In this document: in pieces, positions 1 to 7,726 of the stretch
How positions within the stretch are numbered: the first letter of the stretch is position 1
Layout: every line of letters begins with the position of its first letter
Assembly: GCA_900540235.1 (NCBI GenBank)
Contig: UQEY01000041.1
Coordinates: 1-15,993 of the forward strand
DNA length: 15,993 nt
Source of the DNA: an uncultured Eubacteriales bacterium
Lineage (GTDB): Bacteria; Bacillota; Clostridia; Oscillospirales; Acutalibacteraceae
Direction: 5' to 3'
Made by a program: the position numbers and the translations under genes
The notes under the pieces: model-generated
Databases searched by the model: none
The model's input: only the letters and a program-made list of their open reading frames with translations
What the model was told of the DNA's origin: nothing

Positions 1-29
1 TGGCGGCTTCGCCGTCGATAGGAGAGAAA
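1..29. repeat. Truncated copy of the compound hairpin repeat
   Basis: The window opens inside a repeat. Bases 16-29 (CGATAGGAGAGAAA) are identical to the reverse complement of 7723-7736, the left edge of the four-hairpin element at 7727-7827. The adjoining bases 2-13 can fold as GGCG-GCTT-CGCC, which matches the position of the terminal hairpin in that element although its bases differ. The rest of this copy lies outside the window. The 14-base identity and equivalent hairpin position are seen directly; membership of one family is inference. Confidence 0.55.
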
Positions 30-59
30 CCGATGTTAAGATAAACTATAATTTACATC

Positions 60-92
60 AAAAAAGCAGAAGTCGATTTGACTTCTGCTTTT
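60..92 (-). terminator. Intrinsic terminator of the glg operon
   Basis: A 9-bp perfect stem GCAGAAGTC/GACTTCTGC (66-74 with 80-88) with a 5-base loop is extended by A:T pairs on both sides. Read on the minus strand it lies 15 bases after the glgA stop codon and ends in a run of six T. The plus-strand side also has a short T run, so it could act weakly in both directions. Confidence 0.85.
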
Positions 93-106
93 ACTTTTAT
101 ATAAGT

Positions 107-1525
107 TTATTTAAGGAGTGAACGGTACATTTTAATGTATTCGTTTGCACTCTTGCCCCAACTCATATCACATTCAAGTGCACGCTTGACAAGGGAATTC
201 CAGTCGTCGCTGTTATATGCATCAACGCCACGGTAAATAGCGCCGAGCATATCGTATGCATCATATGTTTTGAATGTGAAGCCGTTACCCTGACCGTCAC
301 CGCAGTCGGTGATTGAATCTTTAAGACCGCCTGTTTCACGAACGATAGGGAGCGTACCGTAGCGAAGAGCAACCATTTGTGAAAGACCGCAAGGTTCGCT
401 CTTACTCGGCATAAGGAATAAGTCTGCGCCTGCATAAATTTTCCTTGCAAGGTCAGGCACAAAGCCGATAGTAACGCCGACTTTGTCCGGATACTTGTCG
501 TGGAGATAACGAAAATAGTTTTCATATTCCCGCTCGCCGCTGCCGAGAACGACATATTGAATGTTGCGTTCATAAAGACTCTTTTCAAGCACTTCTTTCA
601 TAAGGTCAACACCCTTGTGACCAACAAGCCTTGTAACAATGCCCACAATCGGCACATCAGGGTCAACATTCATACCCATCATCTTTTGAAGCTCAGCCTT
701 GTTTTTAGCTTTGTCAGAAAAGTCCTCTGCGTTGTAGTTTGCCCAAATATCCTTGTCGGTTTCAGGGTTGTAACTGTCGGTATCGATACCGTTTAAAATA
801 CCGCAAAGCTTCCAACTTCTCTGATTGAGGATAGGGTCAAGACCGTAGCTGTACCACGGGTCAAGAATTTCCTTTGCATATGTAGGCGAAACAGTTGTAA
901 CTTTGTTTGCACATTCGATACCGGCTTTCATAAAGTTAACAAGACCGTCGTACAAAATTAAATTGTTGTATTCCGGAGCAATGCCGAGTACATCGTTTAA
1001 AAGTTCGTCACCGTATTTGCCCTGATATTGAATGTTGTGAATAGTGAAAACAGTTTTGATATTTTCAAAGCCCATTCTGTTTGCATAATAGCAACTGTAA
1101 TAAAGCGGCGTGAGCGCACTTTGCCAGTCATTGCAGTGAATGATGTCAGGCTTCCAATCAATAGCCGGAATAATTTCAAGCACGGCTCTTGCAAAGAAAG
1201 CAAATCTTTCGGCATCGTCGTAGTGACCGTAAATGCCGTCACGCTTGAAATAATATTGATTGTCGAGGAAGTAGTAGATTACTCCGTTAACTTTCGCTTC
1301 AAAAATACCGCAGTATTGTCTTCTCCAAGAAACAGGAACAGAGATGGAAGTGATAAACTTCATTTTGTCCTTATATTCCTGCTTAATTCCGTCATAAAGC
1401 GGCATAACTACACGGCAGCCGATAAGCCTTTTTCTAAGCGCTACAGGAAGCGAACCTGCAACATCGCCCAAACCGCCCGAAGCCATAAACGGAAGTGCTT
1501 CGGATGCTACATATAATACTTTCAT
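107..1525 (-). CDS. glgA: Glycogen synthase (ADP-glucose type)
   Basis: Glycogen synthase, GT5 family, 472 aa, the usual length for bacterial GlgA. It transfers glucose from ADP-glucose to the non-reducing end of an alpha-1,4-glucan in the cytoplasm. The N-terminal Rossmann half starts MKVLYVASEALPF and carries SGGLGDV at 16-22. The C-terminal half has the donor-site segment TRLVGHKG (R299, K304) and SEPCGLSQM with E377, which falls at the same residue number as the E. coli catalytic-site glutamate. The lysine of the classical KTGGL motif is alanine here (A15). It is the last gene of the glg operon, 19 bp after glgD, with a clear GGAGGAAC ribosome site (1540-1533) seven bases before the ATG, and is followed by a terminator. 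Identity is secure. Confidence 0.97.
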   Translation of the reverse strand: MKVLYVASEALPFMASGGLGDVAGSLPVALRKRLIGCRVVMPLYDGIKQEYKDKMKFITSISVPVSWRRQYCGIFEAKVNGVIYYFLDNQYYFKRDGIYGHYDDAERFAFFARAVLEIIPAIDWKPDIIHCNDWQSALTPLYYSCYYANRMGFENIKTVFTIHNIQYQGKYGDELLNDVLGIAPEYNNLILYDGLVNFMKAGIECANKVTTVSPTYAKEILDPWYSYGLDPILNQRSWKLCGILNGIDTDSYNPETDKDIWANYNAEDFSDKAKNKAELQKMMGMNVDPDVPIVGIVTRLVGHKGVDLMKEVLEKSLYERNIQYVVLGSGEREYENYFRYLHDKYPDKVGVTIGFVPDLARKIYAGADLFLMPSKSEPCGLSQMVALRYGTLPIVRETGGLKDSITDCGDGQGNGFTFKTYDAYDMLGAIYRGVDAYNSDDWNSLVKRALECDMSWGKSANEYIKMYRSLLK

Positions 1526-1544
1526 TTATTATGTTCCTCCAAAT

Positions 1545-2663
1545 TTATACCCTTGTGTTTTTGGCAAGACATACAGGAAAAGTTTCTGCACCTGAAAGTT
1601 CAGCCGAACTCTTGATGCTTACATTTTTATCTGCAATTACACAGTTAACCTTTGAATTTTCGCCGATAACCGTATCCTGCATAAGAATAGAATTTTTAAC
1701 CACAGCGCCTTTTTCAACCTTTACGCCCTTAAAGATAATGCAGTTTTCAACCGTGCCGTCAATAATGCAACCGTCGGCAACGAGTGAATTCTTTGTAACC
1801 GATTCCGGACCGTAAAGAGTAGGCATATCGTCACGCTCTTTTGTTGAAATAGGGGAGCTGAAAAGCTTCTGCCTGTTTTCCTTTTCAAGAAGCGACATAG
1901 AAATTTTGTAGTAACTTTGAATTGAATCGATTGTGCCTACAAAAGAATCTGTTGCGTCATAAGCGTTGATTTTAAGGTTCTTTATATTAGCCATAATGAT
2001 GTTTCTCTGATAAGAAATTTCATTTTTTGAATGAGCTGTTTGAATAAGAGTTTCAAGCAAATATTTTTTCATAATCATAATATTGCAAGAATAAAATACT
2101 TCATCTTCAATATCACGGTCAAGGCTCATTTCTGTAATTCTGCCGTTTTCGTCTACCTTGTCAAAGCAGAGAACCGAGCCGATATTTTTTGGCATTTTGC
2201 CGTGAACACCTACGATTGTAATATCTGCACCGCTCTTTTCGTGAGCGTCAAAAAGCTTTGAGTAGTCAATGTTTACAATATGGTTGCAGTCTGTCATCAA
2301 TACATAAGTTTGATGCGATTGATGAAGAAAATTCATATTGCCGTAAATTGCGTCAATTCTGTTGCCCCACATTGCAACATTGCCTGCCGAGAACGGAGGA
2401 AGCAAGAAAAGACCGTCGCTTTTTCTGCTTAAATCCCAAGGTTTACCGGTTCCTATATGGTCCATAAGAGAACGGAAGTTAGCGTTTGTTACAACGCCGA
2501 TTTTTGTTACTCCGCTTTCAACGAGGTTGGAAAGCGGAAAGTCAATTAAACGAAAACGAGAACAGAAAGGAACAGAACCCATAGTCCTCATAGCAGTGAG
2601 GGAATCAAGCGCTCCCTCGTGAATGTTTGCAAATACCATACCTAATACTGATTTTCCGTTCAT
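1545..2663 (-). CDS. glgD: GlgD, non-catalytic-type subunit of glucose-1-phosphate adenylyltransferase
   Basis: GlgD, 372 aa, a paralogue of GlgC found beside it in Firmicutes. Family knowledge: GlgD alone is poorly active or inactive and forms a more active heteromer with GlgC. The sequence agrees. The nucleotide-binding GGQGSRL motif of GlgC is replaced by FANIHEGAL (11-19), and the SGDH metal-site segment is replaced by TDCNH (about 124-128). The scaffold is kept: RLIDFPLSN at 38-46, KPWDL at 74-78 and a C-terminal left-handed beta-helix with hexapeptide-like repeats from about residue 280. It starts only 2 bp after the glgC stop, with its ribosome site GGAGAGGAGG (2680-2671) inside the end of glgC, so translation is probably coupled and subunit output matched. 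Confidence 0.95.
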   Translation of the reverse strand: MNGKSVLGMVFANIHEGALDSLTAMRTMGSVPFCSRFRLIDFPLSNLVESGVTKIGVVTNANFRSLMDHIGTGKPWDLSRKSDGLFLLPPFSAGNVAMWGNRIDAIYGNMNFLHQSHQTYVLMTDCNHIVNIDYSKLFDAHEKSGADITIVGVHGKMPKNIGSVLCFDKVDENGRITEMSLDRDIEDEVFYSCNIMIMKKYLLETLIQTAHSKNEISYQRNIIMANIKNLKINAYDATDSFVGTIDSIQSYYKISMSLLEKENRQKLFSSPISTKERDDMPTLYGPESVTKNSLVADGCIIDGTVENCIIFKGVKVEKGAVVKNSILMQDTVIGENSKVNCVIADKNVSIKSSAELSGAETFPVCLAKNTRV

Positions 2664-2665
2664 GC

Positions 2666-3874
2666 TTATACCTCCTCTCCTGCTTTTACCATCACTCCGG
2701 GAGCAATGTGTGTACTTGATTTTATTGTTGCTTTTTCACCGATTACCGCAATTCCCCAATCTTCAGGCTTTTCAAGAAGTTCCGGAATTTCGCCTACCTG
2801 AGCGCCTTCTTCAATTACTGCGTTTTCGGCAATGATTGAATAGTAAACTTTAGCGCCTTTTTTGATTGTTGCGCCCGGCATAATAACACTGTATCTTACA
2901 TCTGCCCCTTCTTCAACCGTGCAGTTAGGAGAAACAACCGAGTAGTCAACATTACCCTCAATTTCGCATCCTTCACTTACCGAGGAATTTTCAACAACGG
3001 CATTTTTGCCTATGTAATGAGGCGGAGCCATAGGGTTTCTTGAATAAATCTTCCAACTCGGGTCTGAAAGGTCAAGGTCAACATTAGGGTTGATGATGTC
3101 AAGATTAGCTTCCCAAAGGGAATCAATAGTTCCTACATCTTTCCAGTAGCCTGAGAACGGAAAAGCAAAGAGCCTTTCACCCGCATTAAGCATTGTAGGA
3201 ATAATGTTTTTACCAAAGTCGTTTGCCGAACCCTCGGTGTTTTCGTCTTGAATAAGATATTTTTTAAGCTTATCCCAAGTGAATACATAAACGCCCATAG
3301 AAGCCTTGTTGCTCTTAGGTTCTTTCGGTTTCTCCGCAAATTCGTAAATTTTATTGCTTTCATCTGTTGCAAGAATACCGAAACGAGAAGCTTCCTCCCA
3401 AGGAACTTCAAGAACTGCGATTGTGCAGTCTGCTTCGTTCTTCTTGTGGAAGTCAATCATCTTTGCATAGTTCATTTTATAAATATGGTCGCCTGAAAGG
3501 ATAACTACATATTCAGGGTCATATTTTTCAATAAAATTAATGTTTTGATAAATAGCATTTGCAGTGCCCTTGTACCATTCTGCGCCGCCGATAGCTTCAT
3601 ACGGTGAAAGAATGTGAATACCGCCGTCCTGCCTATCCAAATCCCACGGCTGACCGTTGCCGAGATAATCGTTGAGTTCAAGCGGTTGATACTGAGTAAG
3701 TACGCCTACGGTATAAATACCGCTGTTTACGCAATTTGACAAAGGGAAGTCAATGATTCTGTAGTTTCCGCCGTATGGAACAGCAGGCTTGGCAATATTT
3801 TTTGTAAGAACACCCAGTCTGCTTCCCTGACCGCCGGCAAGCAACATTGCTACAACTTCTGTTTTATGTGCCAT
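2666..3874 (-). CDS. glgC: Glucose-1-phosphate adenylyltransferase, catalytic subunit
   Basis: ADP-glucose pyrophosphorylase, 402 aa. It makes ADP-glucose and pyrophosphate from glucose-1-phosphate and ATP, the committed step of glycogen synthesis. The nucleotidyltransferase motif GGQGSRL is at 14-20, followed by the KPAVPYGG segment (29-36), RIIDFPLSN (39-47) and the metal-site motif SGDHIYKMNY with D129. The C-terminal third (from about residue 290) is a left-handed parallel beta-helix with repeats such as SVSEGCEIEG. It lies 13 bp after glgB and 2 bp before glgD, with ribosome site AAAAGGAG before the ATG. All catalytic motifs that GlgD has lost are intact here. Confidence 0.97.
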   Translation of the reverse strand: MAHKTEVVAMLLAGGQGSRLGVLTKNIAKPAVPYGGNYRIIDFPLSNCVNSGIYTVGVLTQYQPLELNDYLGNGQPWDLDRQDGGIHILSPYEAIGGAEWYKGTANAIYQNINFIEKYDPEYVVILSGDHIYKMNYAKMIDFHKKNEADCTIAVLEVPWEEASRFGILATDESNKIYEFAEKPKEPKSNKASMGVYVFTWDKLKKYLIQDENTEGSANDFGKNIIPTMLNAGERLFAFPFSGYWKDVGTIDSLWEANLDIINPNVDLDLSDPSWKIYSRNPMAPPHYIGKNAVVENSSVSEGCEIEGNVDYSVVSPNCTVEEGADVRYSVIMPGATIKKGAKVYYSIIAENAVIEEGAQVGEIPELLEKPEDWGIAVIGEKATIKSSTHIAPGVMVKAGEEV

Positions 3875-3887
3875 TTCATTTCTCCTT

Positions 3888-5993
3888 TTATTTTTTCTTT
3901 TTATTTGATACAGCCGGCTTCTTGTCGGCTTTTTTCACCTTTTTGTCAGTTTCTTTTTTTGCCACTGCCGATTTTGCAGGTGATTTAACTTCTTTGCTTT
4001 TATCTTCTTTTACTTTTTCAGGCTGTCCTTTTTTTACCTCTTTTTCGGTTTCGATTTTTGCTTCAACTTTCTTTTCCGCCTTTAATGCCTTTGGCTTAGA
4101 TTTAGTAAGTTTTTTTGCAGGCTTTTCAAGGTAAAGAGCCGAAAGACCGCTGAGTTTTAAGCCGATACTCTGTTCAAAGCCGTGCATAGGCTTTTTCTTT
4201 GTTTTATATGCAGGGTGCTTTTCAAGAGTGGTGCCGCCGAACCTTTCAAGCGAAGTGTCAAGGATGACCTTGTAGCTTCCTTCCTCAGGTACGCCGATTC
4301 TGTACTCGTCAAAGCTGTTAGGGGTGAAGTTGAAGATTGCGATAATCTCCTTGCCTTCACGGTCAATTCTGCGAAAAGCGATAACACTGTTTGCATTGTC
4401 CTCGCTTGATATCCACTGAAAACCGTCCCAGCTGTAGTCAATCTGCCAAAGAGCAGGAGTGTCTTTGTAAAGCTTGTTGAGTGTTTTTGTAAAGCCGAGC
4501 ATTTTCTTATGCATATCGTAATCAAGAAGAAGCCAGTCAAGACCCTGCTTGTAGTTCCACTCAATAAACTGACCGAACTCACTTCCCATAAAGAGGAGCT
4601 TTTTGCCCGGGTGAGCAAACATATATGCAAGAAACAGGCGAAGCCCGTCAAATTTCATTTCGTATTCGCCCGGCATTTTGTTAATCAAACTGCATTTGCC
4701 GTGAACGACTTCATCGTGGCTTATCGGCAAAATAAAGTTTTCGCTAAACGCATAATAAAAACTGAATGTAATACAGTTGTGATTTCCTTTTCTGAAAAGC
4801 GGGTCAAGCGAAACATACCTGAGCATATCGTTCATCCAGCCCATATTCCACTTAAAGTTGAAGCCTAAGCCGCCGATATTTGTAGGCATTGTAATCATAG
4901 GCCAAGCGGTAGATTCCTCCGCTATCATCATAACTTCGGGATGCTCTTTAAACATAGCGCAGTTGAGGTCTTTGAAAAATTCAACCGCTTCAAGATTTTC
5001 TCTGCCGCCGTTTTTGTTAGGCGTCCATTGACCGTCCTCTCTGCCATAGTCAAGGTAGAGCATAGAGGCAACTGCGTCAACTCTGAGTCCGTCAAAATGG
5101 AAACGGTCAACCCAATACATTGCAGAGGAAATGAGAAACGATTTAACTTCGTTTTTGCCGTAGTCAAATACTCTTGTGCCCCATTCCTTGTGCTCACCCT
5201 TTTTCATATCCGAGTATTCATAGGTGCACTCACCGTCAAATTCATAAAGACCGTGAGCGTCTTTTGGAAAATGAGCAGGAACCCAGTCAAGAATTACACC
5301 GATACCTGCTTTGTGGCAAGCGTCAACAAAATACATAAGGTCGTCGGGAGTACCGTAGCGGGAGGTTGGGGCAAAGTAACCTGTAACCTGATATCCCCAT
5401 GAGCCGTCAAACGGATATTCCATAATCGGCATCATTTCAATATGAGTGTAGCCCATATCTTTCACATAAGGAACAAGTTCCTCTGCCATTTGCCTATACG
5501 ATAAAAATTCGCCGTCCTCGTGCCTTTTCCAACTGCCAAAGTGAATTTCGTAAATGTTAACAGGCTTTTCAAGAATGCTGCCTTTGCCGTTTTCCTGCTT
5601 CCATTTTTCGTCACTCCATCTGTACTTGCCGAGCTCGTATACTTTTGAAGCAGTACCCGGTCTTGTTTCAGCGTGGCAAGCATAAGGGTCGGCTTTCATA
5701 ATAATGTCGCCGTTTTTTGTTTCAATCGCATATTTGTAGCAGTCATAGATTTTGACATTGTCAATCTTTGCTTCATATATGCCGTCGCTGATTTCCTCCA
5801 TAACATTAGCTTCATTATCCCAGCCGTTAAAATCACCCGAAACCGAAACTTGTTTTGCGTGAGGCGCCCAAACACGAAAAGCAAAGGTATCTCCCTTAAT
5901 TCTATGACAACCGAAGAATTCATATGCTTTATAGTTTTTTCCCTGATGGAAAATATAGAGCGGAAACTCATAATCTTTGTCTAATTTTGCCAA
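3888..5993 (-). CDS. glgB: 1,4-alpha-glucan branching enzyme with lysine-rich tail
   Basis: Glycogen branching enzyme, GH13, first gene of the glg operon; it makes alpha-1,6 branches. Numbering is from a TTG start at 5993 (701 aa). That start is chosen because AAAAGGAG (6009-6002) lies 8 bases upstream. An in-frame TTG at 6029 would give 713 aa but has no ribosome site and lies almost at a possible promoter. A CBM48-like domain (about 34-85, GDTFAFRVWAPHAK and GDFNGW) precedes the catalytic barrel. The four GH13 regions are visible: DWVPAHF (236-242), GLRVDAVAS with nucleophile D306, IAEES with acid/base E359, and SHDEVVHG with H426/D427. The C-terminal all-beta domain ends near residue 622. 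Residues 623-701 form a lysine-rich, probably disordered tail that ordinary GlgB proteins lack. Confidence 0.95.
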   Translation of the reverse strand: MAKLDKDYEFPLYIFHQGKNYKAYEFFGCHRIKGDTFAFRVWAPHAKQVSVSGDFNGWDNEANVMEEISDGIYEAKIDNVKIYDCYKYAIETKNGDIIMKADPYACHAETRPGTASKVYELGKYRWSDEKWKQENGKGSILEKPVNIYEIHFGSWKRHEDGEFLSYRQMAEELVPYVKDMGYTHIEMMPIMEYPFDGSWGYQVTGYFAPTSRYGTPDDLMYFVDACHKAGIGVILDWVPAHFPKDAHGLYEFDGECTYEYSDMKKGEHKEWGTRVFDYGKNEVKSFLISSAMYWVDRFHFDGLRVDAVASMLYLDYGREDGQWTPNKNGGRENLEAVEFFKDLNCAMFKEHPEVMMIAEESTAWPMITMPTNIGGLGFNFKWNMGWMNDMLRYVSLDPLFRKGNHNCITFSFYYAFSENFILPISHDEVVHGKCSLINKMPGEYEMKFDGLRLFLAYMFAHPGKKLLFMGSEFGQFIEWNYKQGLDWLLLDYDMHKKMLGFTKTLNKLYKDTPALWQIDYSWDGFQWISSEDNANSVIAFRRIDREGKEIIAIFNFTPNSFDEYRIGVPEEGSYKVILDTSLERFGGTTLEKHPAYKTKKKPMHGFEQSIGLKLSGLSALYLEKPAKKLTKSKPKALKAEKKVEAKIETEKEVKKGQPEKVKEDKSKEVKSPAKSAVAKKETDKKVKKADKKPAVSNKKKK
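3891..4127 (-). other. Lysine-rich C-terminal tail of GlgB (coding subregion)
   Basis: This stretch encodes the last 79 residues of GlgB. About 31 of them are lysine (39 percent), mixed with E, A, P, S, T and V, in histone-H1-like patterns such as KSPAKSAVAKK and ending in KKKK. No aromatic residues appear in it. It is probably a flexible polycation. The DNA is purine-rich on the coding strand with several A runs. The open frame reaches a normal stop and glgC follows 13 bp later, so it is part of the protein rather than a frameshift product. Confidence 0.85.
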
Positions 5994-6046
5994 AATTTCA
6001 TCTCCTTTTGAGTATTGAAAAGCAAACAAAATATAATTTTTGCGCT

Positions 6047-6052
6047 ATTATA
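6047..6052 (-). promoter_or_regulatory. Candidate -10 box for the glg operon
   Basis: A consensus TATAAT lies on the minus strand at 6052-6047. Initiation would be expected around base 6040, giving a leader of roughly 45 bases before the TTG at 5993 and including its ribosome site. No good -35 hexamer is visible 16-18 bases upstream, so the call rests on the -10 alone in a very AT-rich background. Confidence 0.35.
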
Positions 6053-6261
6053 CTTTATAATATAATCATATCATATCACCTTTAGACTGAATAATCAAGT
6101 TGTTTTTGTTTACTTTGTTACAAAAAAAAGTTAAATATTTCTAAAATCTGTGTAAAATGTTAGAAATGTATAGATTTTTTGCTTGTAATCATATACTAAA
6201 TAAACAATAAATATATATTTATAATAACGCTATTTTGTATAATAAAAGTTAGTGTTAACTA

Positions 6262-6291
6262 TTGTATAATAAGTATTATATATGTTATAAT
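6262..6291 (+). promoter_or_regulatory. Candidate promoter for the ANTAR-dapF operon
   Basis: A perfect -10 TATAAT (6286-6291) is preceded at 18 bases by TTGTAT (6262-6267), which matches TTGACA in three of six positions. Transcription would start near 6298, about 30 bases before the GTG at 6327. The upstream half overlaps the palindrome 6265-6280, which could be an operator. AT richness makes chance matches likely. Confidence 0.4.
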
Positions 6292-6326
6292 GCTTATATT
6301 AAAGACTTGGCAAATGAGGTGGGAAT

Positions 6327-6842
6327 GTGCGTGATATTCTTGTTGCGTATCCTTCTAAGGATACTGCGCTTAAATTGCGTTCTCTGCTTGAAAGTGAAGG
6401 CTTTAATGTTACATATGTTTGCGCAACGGCTGCAAGCGTTTTAAGCATTGCTCAGGATATGAGCGAAGGCGTAATAGTTTGTGCCGAGAGTTTAAGGGAT
6501 ATGGCTGCAGGTAATATTGCCGAGCATCTCCCACCTGATTTCGATATTGTTGCGCTCACCCGTGGTAATACGGAAAGTTTTATGAGCAATCTTATTTATC
6601 TTCCTTTGCCGGTTGACAGGCAAGAGTTTTTGAGCACGGTCGGTGTTCTTTGCAACAGTGTGTCGAGCTTTACAAGGCGTAAGGACGGCGAGGATGATGC
6701 TATTTCAAAAGCAAAACTTATACTTAGGGAATTAAACGGTTTCAGCGAAGTTCAGGCGCACAAGTATCTTCAGCGTGAAAGTATGAATAAAGGCAAGAAG
6801 ATAGCGGAACTTGCGCAGGAAATAATAAACGACTTTATGTAA
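6327..6842 (+). CDS. ANTAR-domain RNA-binding regulator with degenerate receiver
   Basis: 171 aa. The C-terminal 45 residues or so (AISKAKLILRELNG...AHKYLQRESMN...IAELAQEII) fit the ANTAR domain, a three-helix RNA-binding module of transcription antiterminators such as NasR, AmiR and EutV. The N-terminal part (about 1-120) looks like a receiver domain, but the usual acidic pair after strand 1 is missing (ILVAYPSK) and the phospho-acceptor aspartate after strand 3 is not seen (VIVCAES). It is therefore probably not controlled by phosphorylation. The start is a GTG with GAGGTGG (6316-6322) four bases upstream. It is the first gene before dapF (23-bp gap), presumably cotranscribed, and diverges from the glg operon. 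Its RNA targets are unknown and I found no convincing paired hexaloop hairpins in this window. Confidence 0.85.
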   Translation: MRDILVAYPSKDTALKLRSLLESEGFNVTYVCATAASVLSIAQDMSEGVIVCAESLRDMAAGNIAEHLPPDFDIVALTRGNTESFMSNLIYLPLPVDRQEFLSTVGVLCNSVSSFTRRKDGEDDAISKAKLILRELNGFSEVQAHKYLQRESMNKGKKIAELAQEIINDFM

Positions 6843-6865
6843 ATTATTTTAAATGGAATGATTAT

Positions 6866-7717
6866 ATGAAATTTACAAAAATGCACGGTTGCGGCAATGA
6901 CTATATATACATTGACTGCACCAAAGAATTTGTCGAAAATGAGGAAAAAGCTGCAATTATTTTGTCAGACCGTCATTTTGGCATCGGCGGCGACGGAATA
7001 ATTTTGATTAAAAAAGGCAAAAACGCCGACTTTGAAATGGTTATGTACAATGCCGACGGTTCAAGGGGCGCAATGTGCGGCAACGGAATAAGATGCGTTG
7101 CAAAATATTGCTATGACCATAAGCTTACTGACAAAACTTCTTTTACCATTGAATCAATGGGCGCAGTCAAATATATTGAAACAAATGTAGAAAACGGTGA
7201 GGTTGTAAGCGCCAAGGTTGATATGGGCAAACCATCGCTTATTGCTACTCAAATTCCGGTTAATATCAATAAATTGAAAGCTGTTGACGAGCCGATTGAG
7301 ATTTGCGACAGAGAGTTTAAAATGACTTGTGTATCAATGGGCAACCCTCACGCAGTTATGTTTATTGACGAACATCCAAAAGATTTTGACCTTGAAAAAT
7401 ACGGCAAGGCGGCTGAGGGCAACACTGATATTTTCCCTGACAGAGTTAATGCCGAGTTTGCCAAGGTTATTGACAGAAAGAATATTGAAATGCGTGTTTA
7501 CGAGCGTGGTTCAGGTGAAACGCTTGCCTGCGGTACAGGCTCTTGTGCCACTGCCGTTGCGGCAATTACGCTCGGTCTTTGTGACAACGATGTTACCGTT
7601 CATCTTTTGGGCGGCGACCTTGAAATAAGCTGGAGCGCAGATGAAAATGACAGCGTATTTATGACCGGTGCCGCAAAGGAAGTTTTTACCGGTGAAGTTG
7701 ATTTGAGCAAGTTTTAA
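6866..7717 (+). CDS. dapF: Diaminopimelate epimerase
   Basis: Converts LL-diaminopimelate to meso-diaminopimelate, the peptidoglycan cross-linking residue and lysine precursor. It is 283 aa, a normal length. The two catalytic cysteines of this cofactor-independent epimerase are both present: C71 in AMCGNGIRC and C222 in ACGTGSCA. KMHGCGNDYIYID at the N-terminus and SMGNPHAV (157-164) are further family signatures. It lies 23 bp after the ANTAR gene. The ribosome site is weak (TGGAATG, 6854-6860), which suggests reliance on the upstream gene for transcription or translation. The product of dapL, 151 bp downstream, supplies its substrate. Confidence 0.97.
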   Translation: MKFTKMHGCGNDYIYIDCTKEFVENEEKAAIILSDRHFGIGGDGIILIKKGKNADFEMVMYNADGSRGAMCGNGIRCVAKYCYDHKLTDKTSFTIESMGAVKYIETNVENGEVVSAKVDMGKPSLIATQIPVNINKLKAVDEPIEICDREFKMTCVSMGNPHAVMFIDEHPKDFDLEKYGKAAEGNTDIFPDRVNAEFAKVIDRKNIEMRVYERGSGETLACGTGSCATAVAAITLGLCDNDVTVHLLGGDLEISWSADENDSVFMTGAAKEVFTGEVDLSKF

Positions 7718-7726
7718 ATGTTTTTT

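Larger units (their letters stand above)
5994..6326. other. AT-rich divergent intergenic region
   Basis: This 333-base stretch separates the minus-strand glg operon from the plus-strand ANTAR-dapF operon. It is extremely AT-rich and I see no credible gene in it. It holds the glgB ribosome site, a minus-strand TATAAT, two plus-strand TATAAT boxes and one perfect AT-only palindrome (6265-6280). No riboswitch-like fold, terminator or GC-rich repeat is evident. Confidence 0.6.

Noticed and set aside
1028..1516. 162-residue plus-strand open frame antisense to glgA
   Set aside because: It is fully embedded in glgA with no family signature and is best explained as a shadow of the coding strand.
5984..6001. 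Six-codon leader peptide ahead of glgB
   Set aside because: The ATG at 6001-5999 touches the ribosome site with no spacer and the frame has no regulatory codon run, so translation is unlikely.
5994..6326. ANTAR target RNA (paired hexaloop hairpins) in the divergent region
   Set aside because: I found no two adjacent stems with six-base loops having A at 1 and G at 4 on either strand of this AT-rich stretch.
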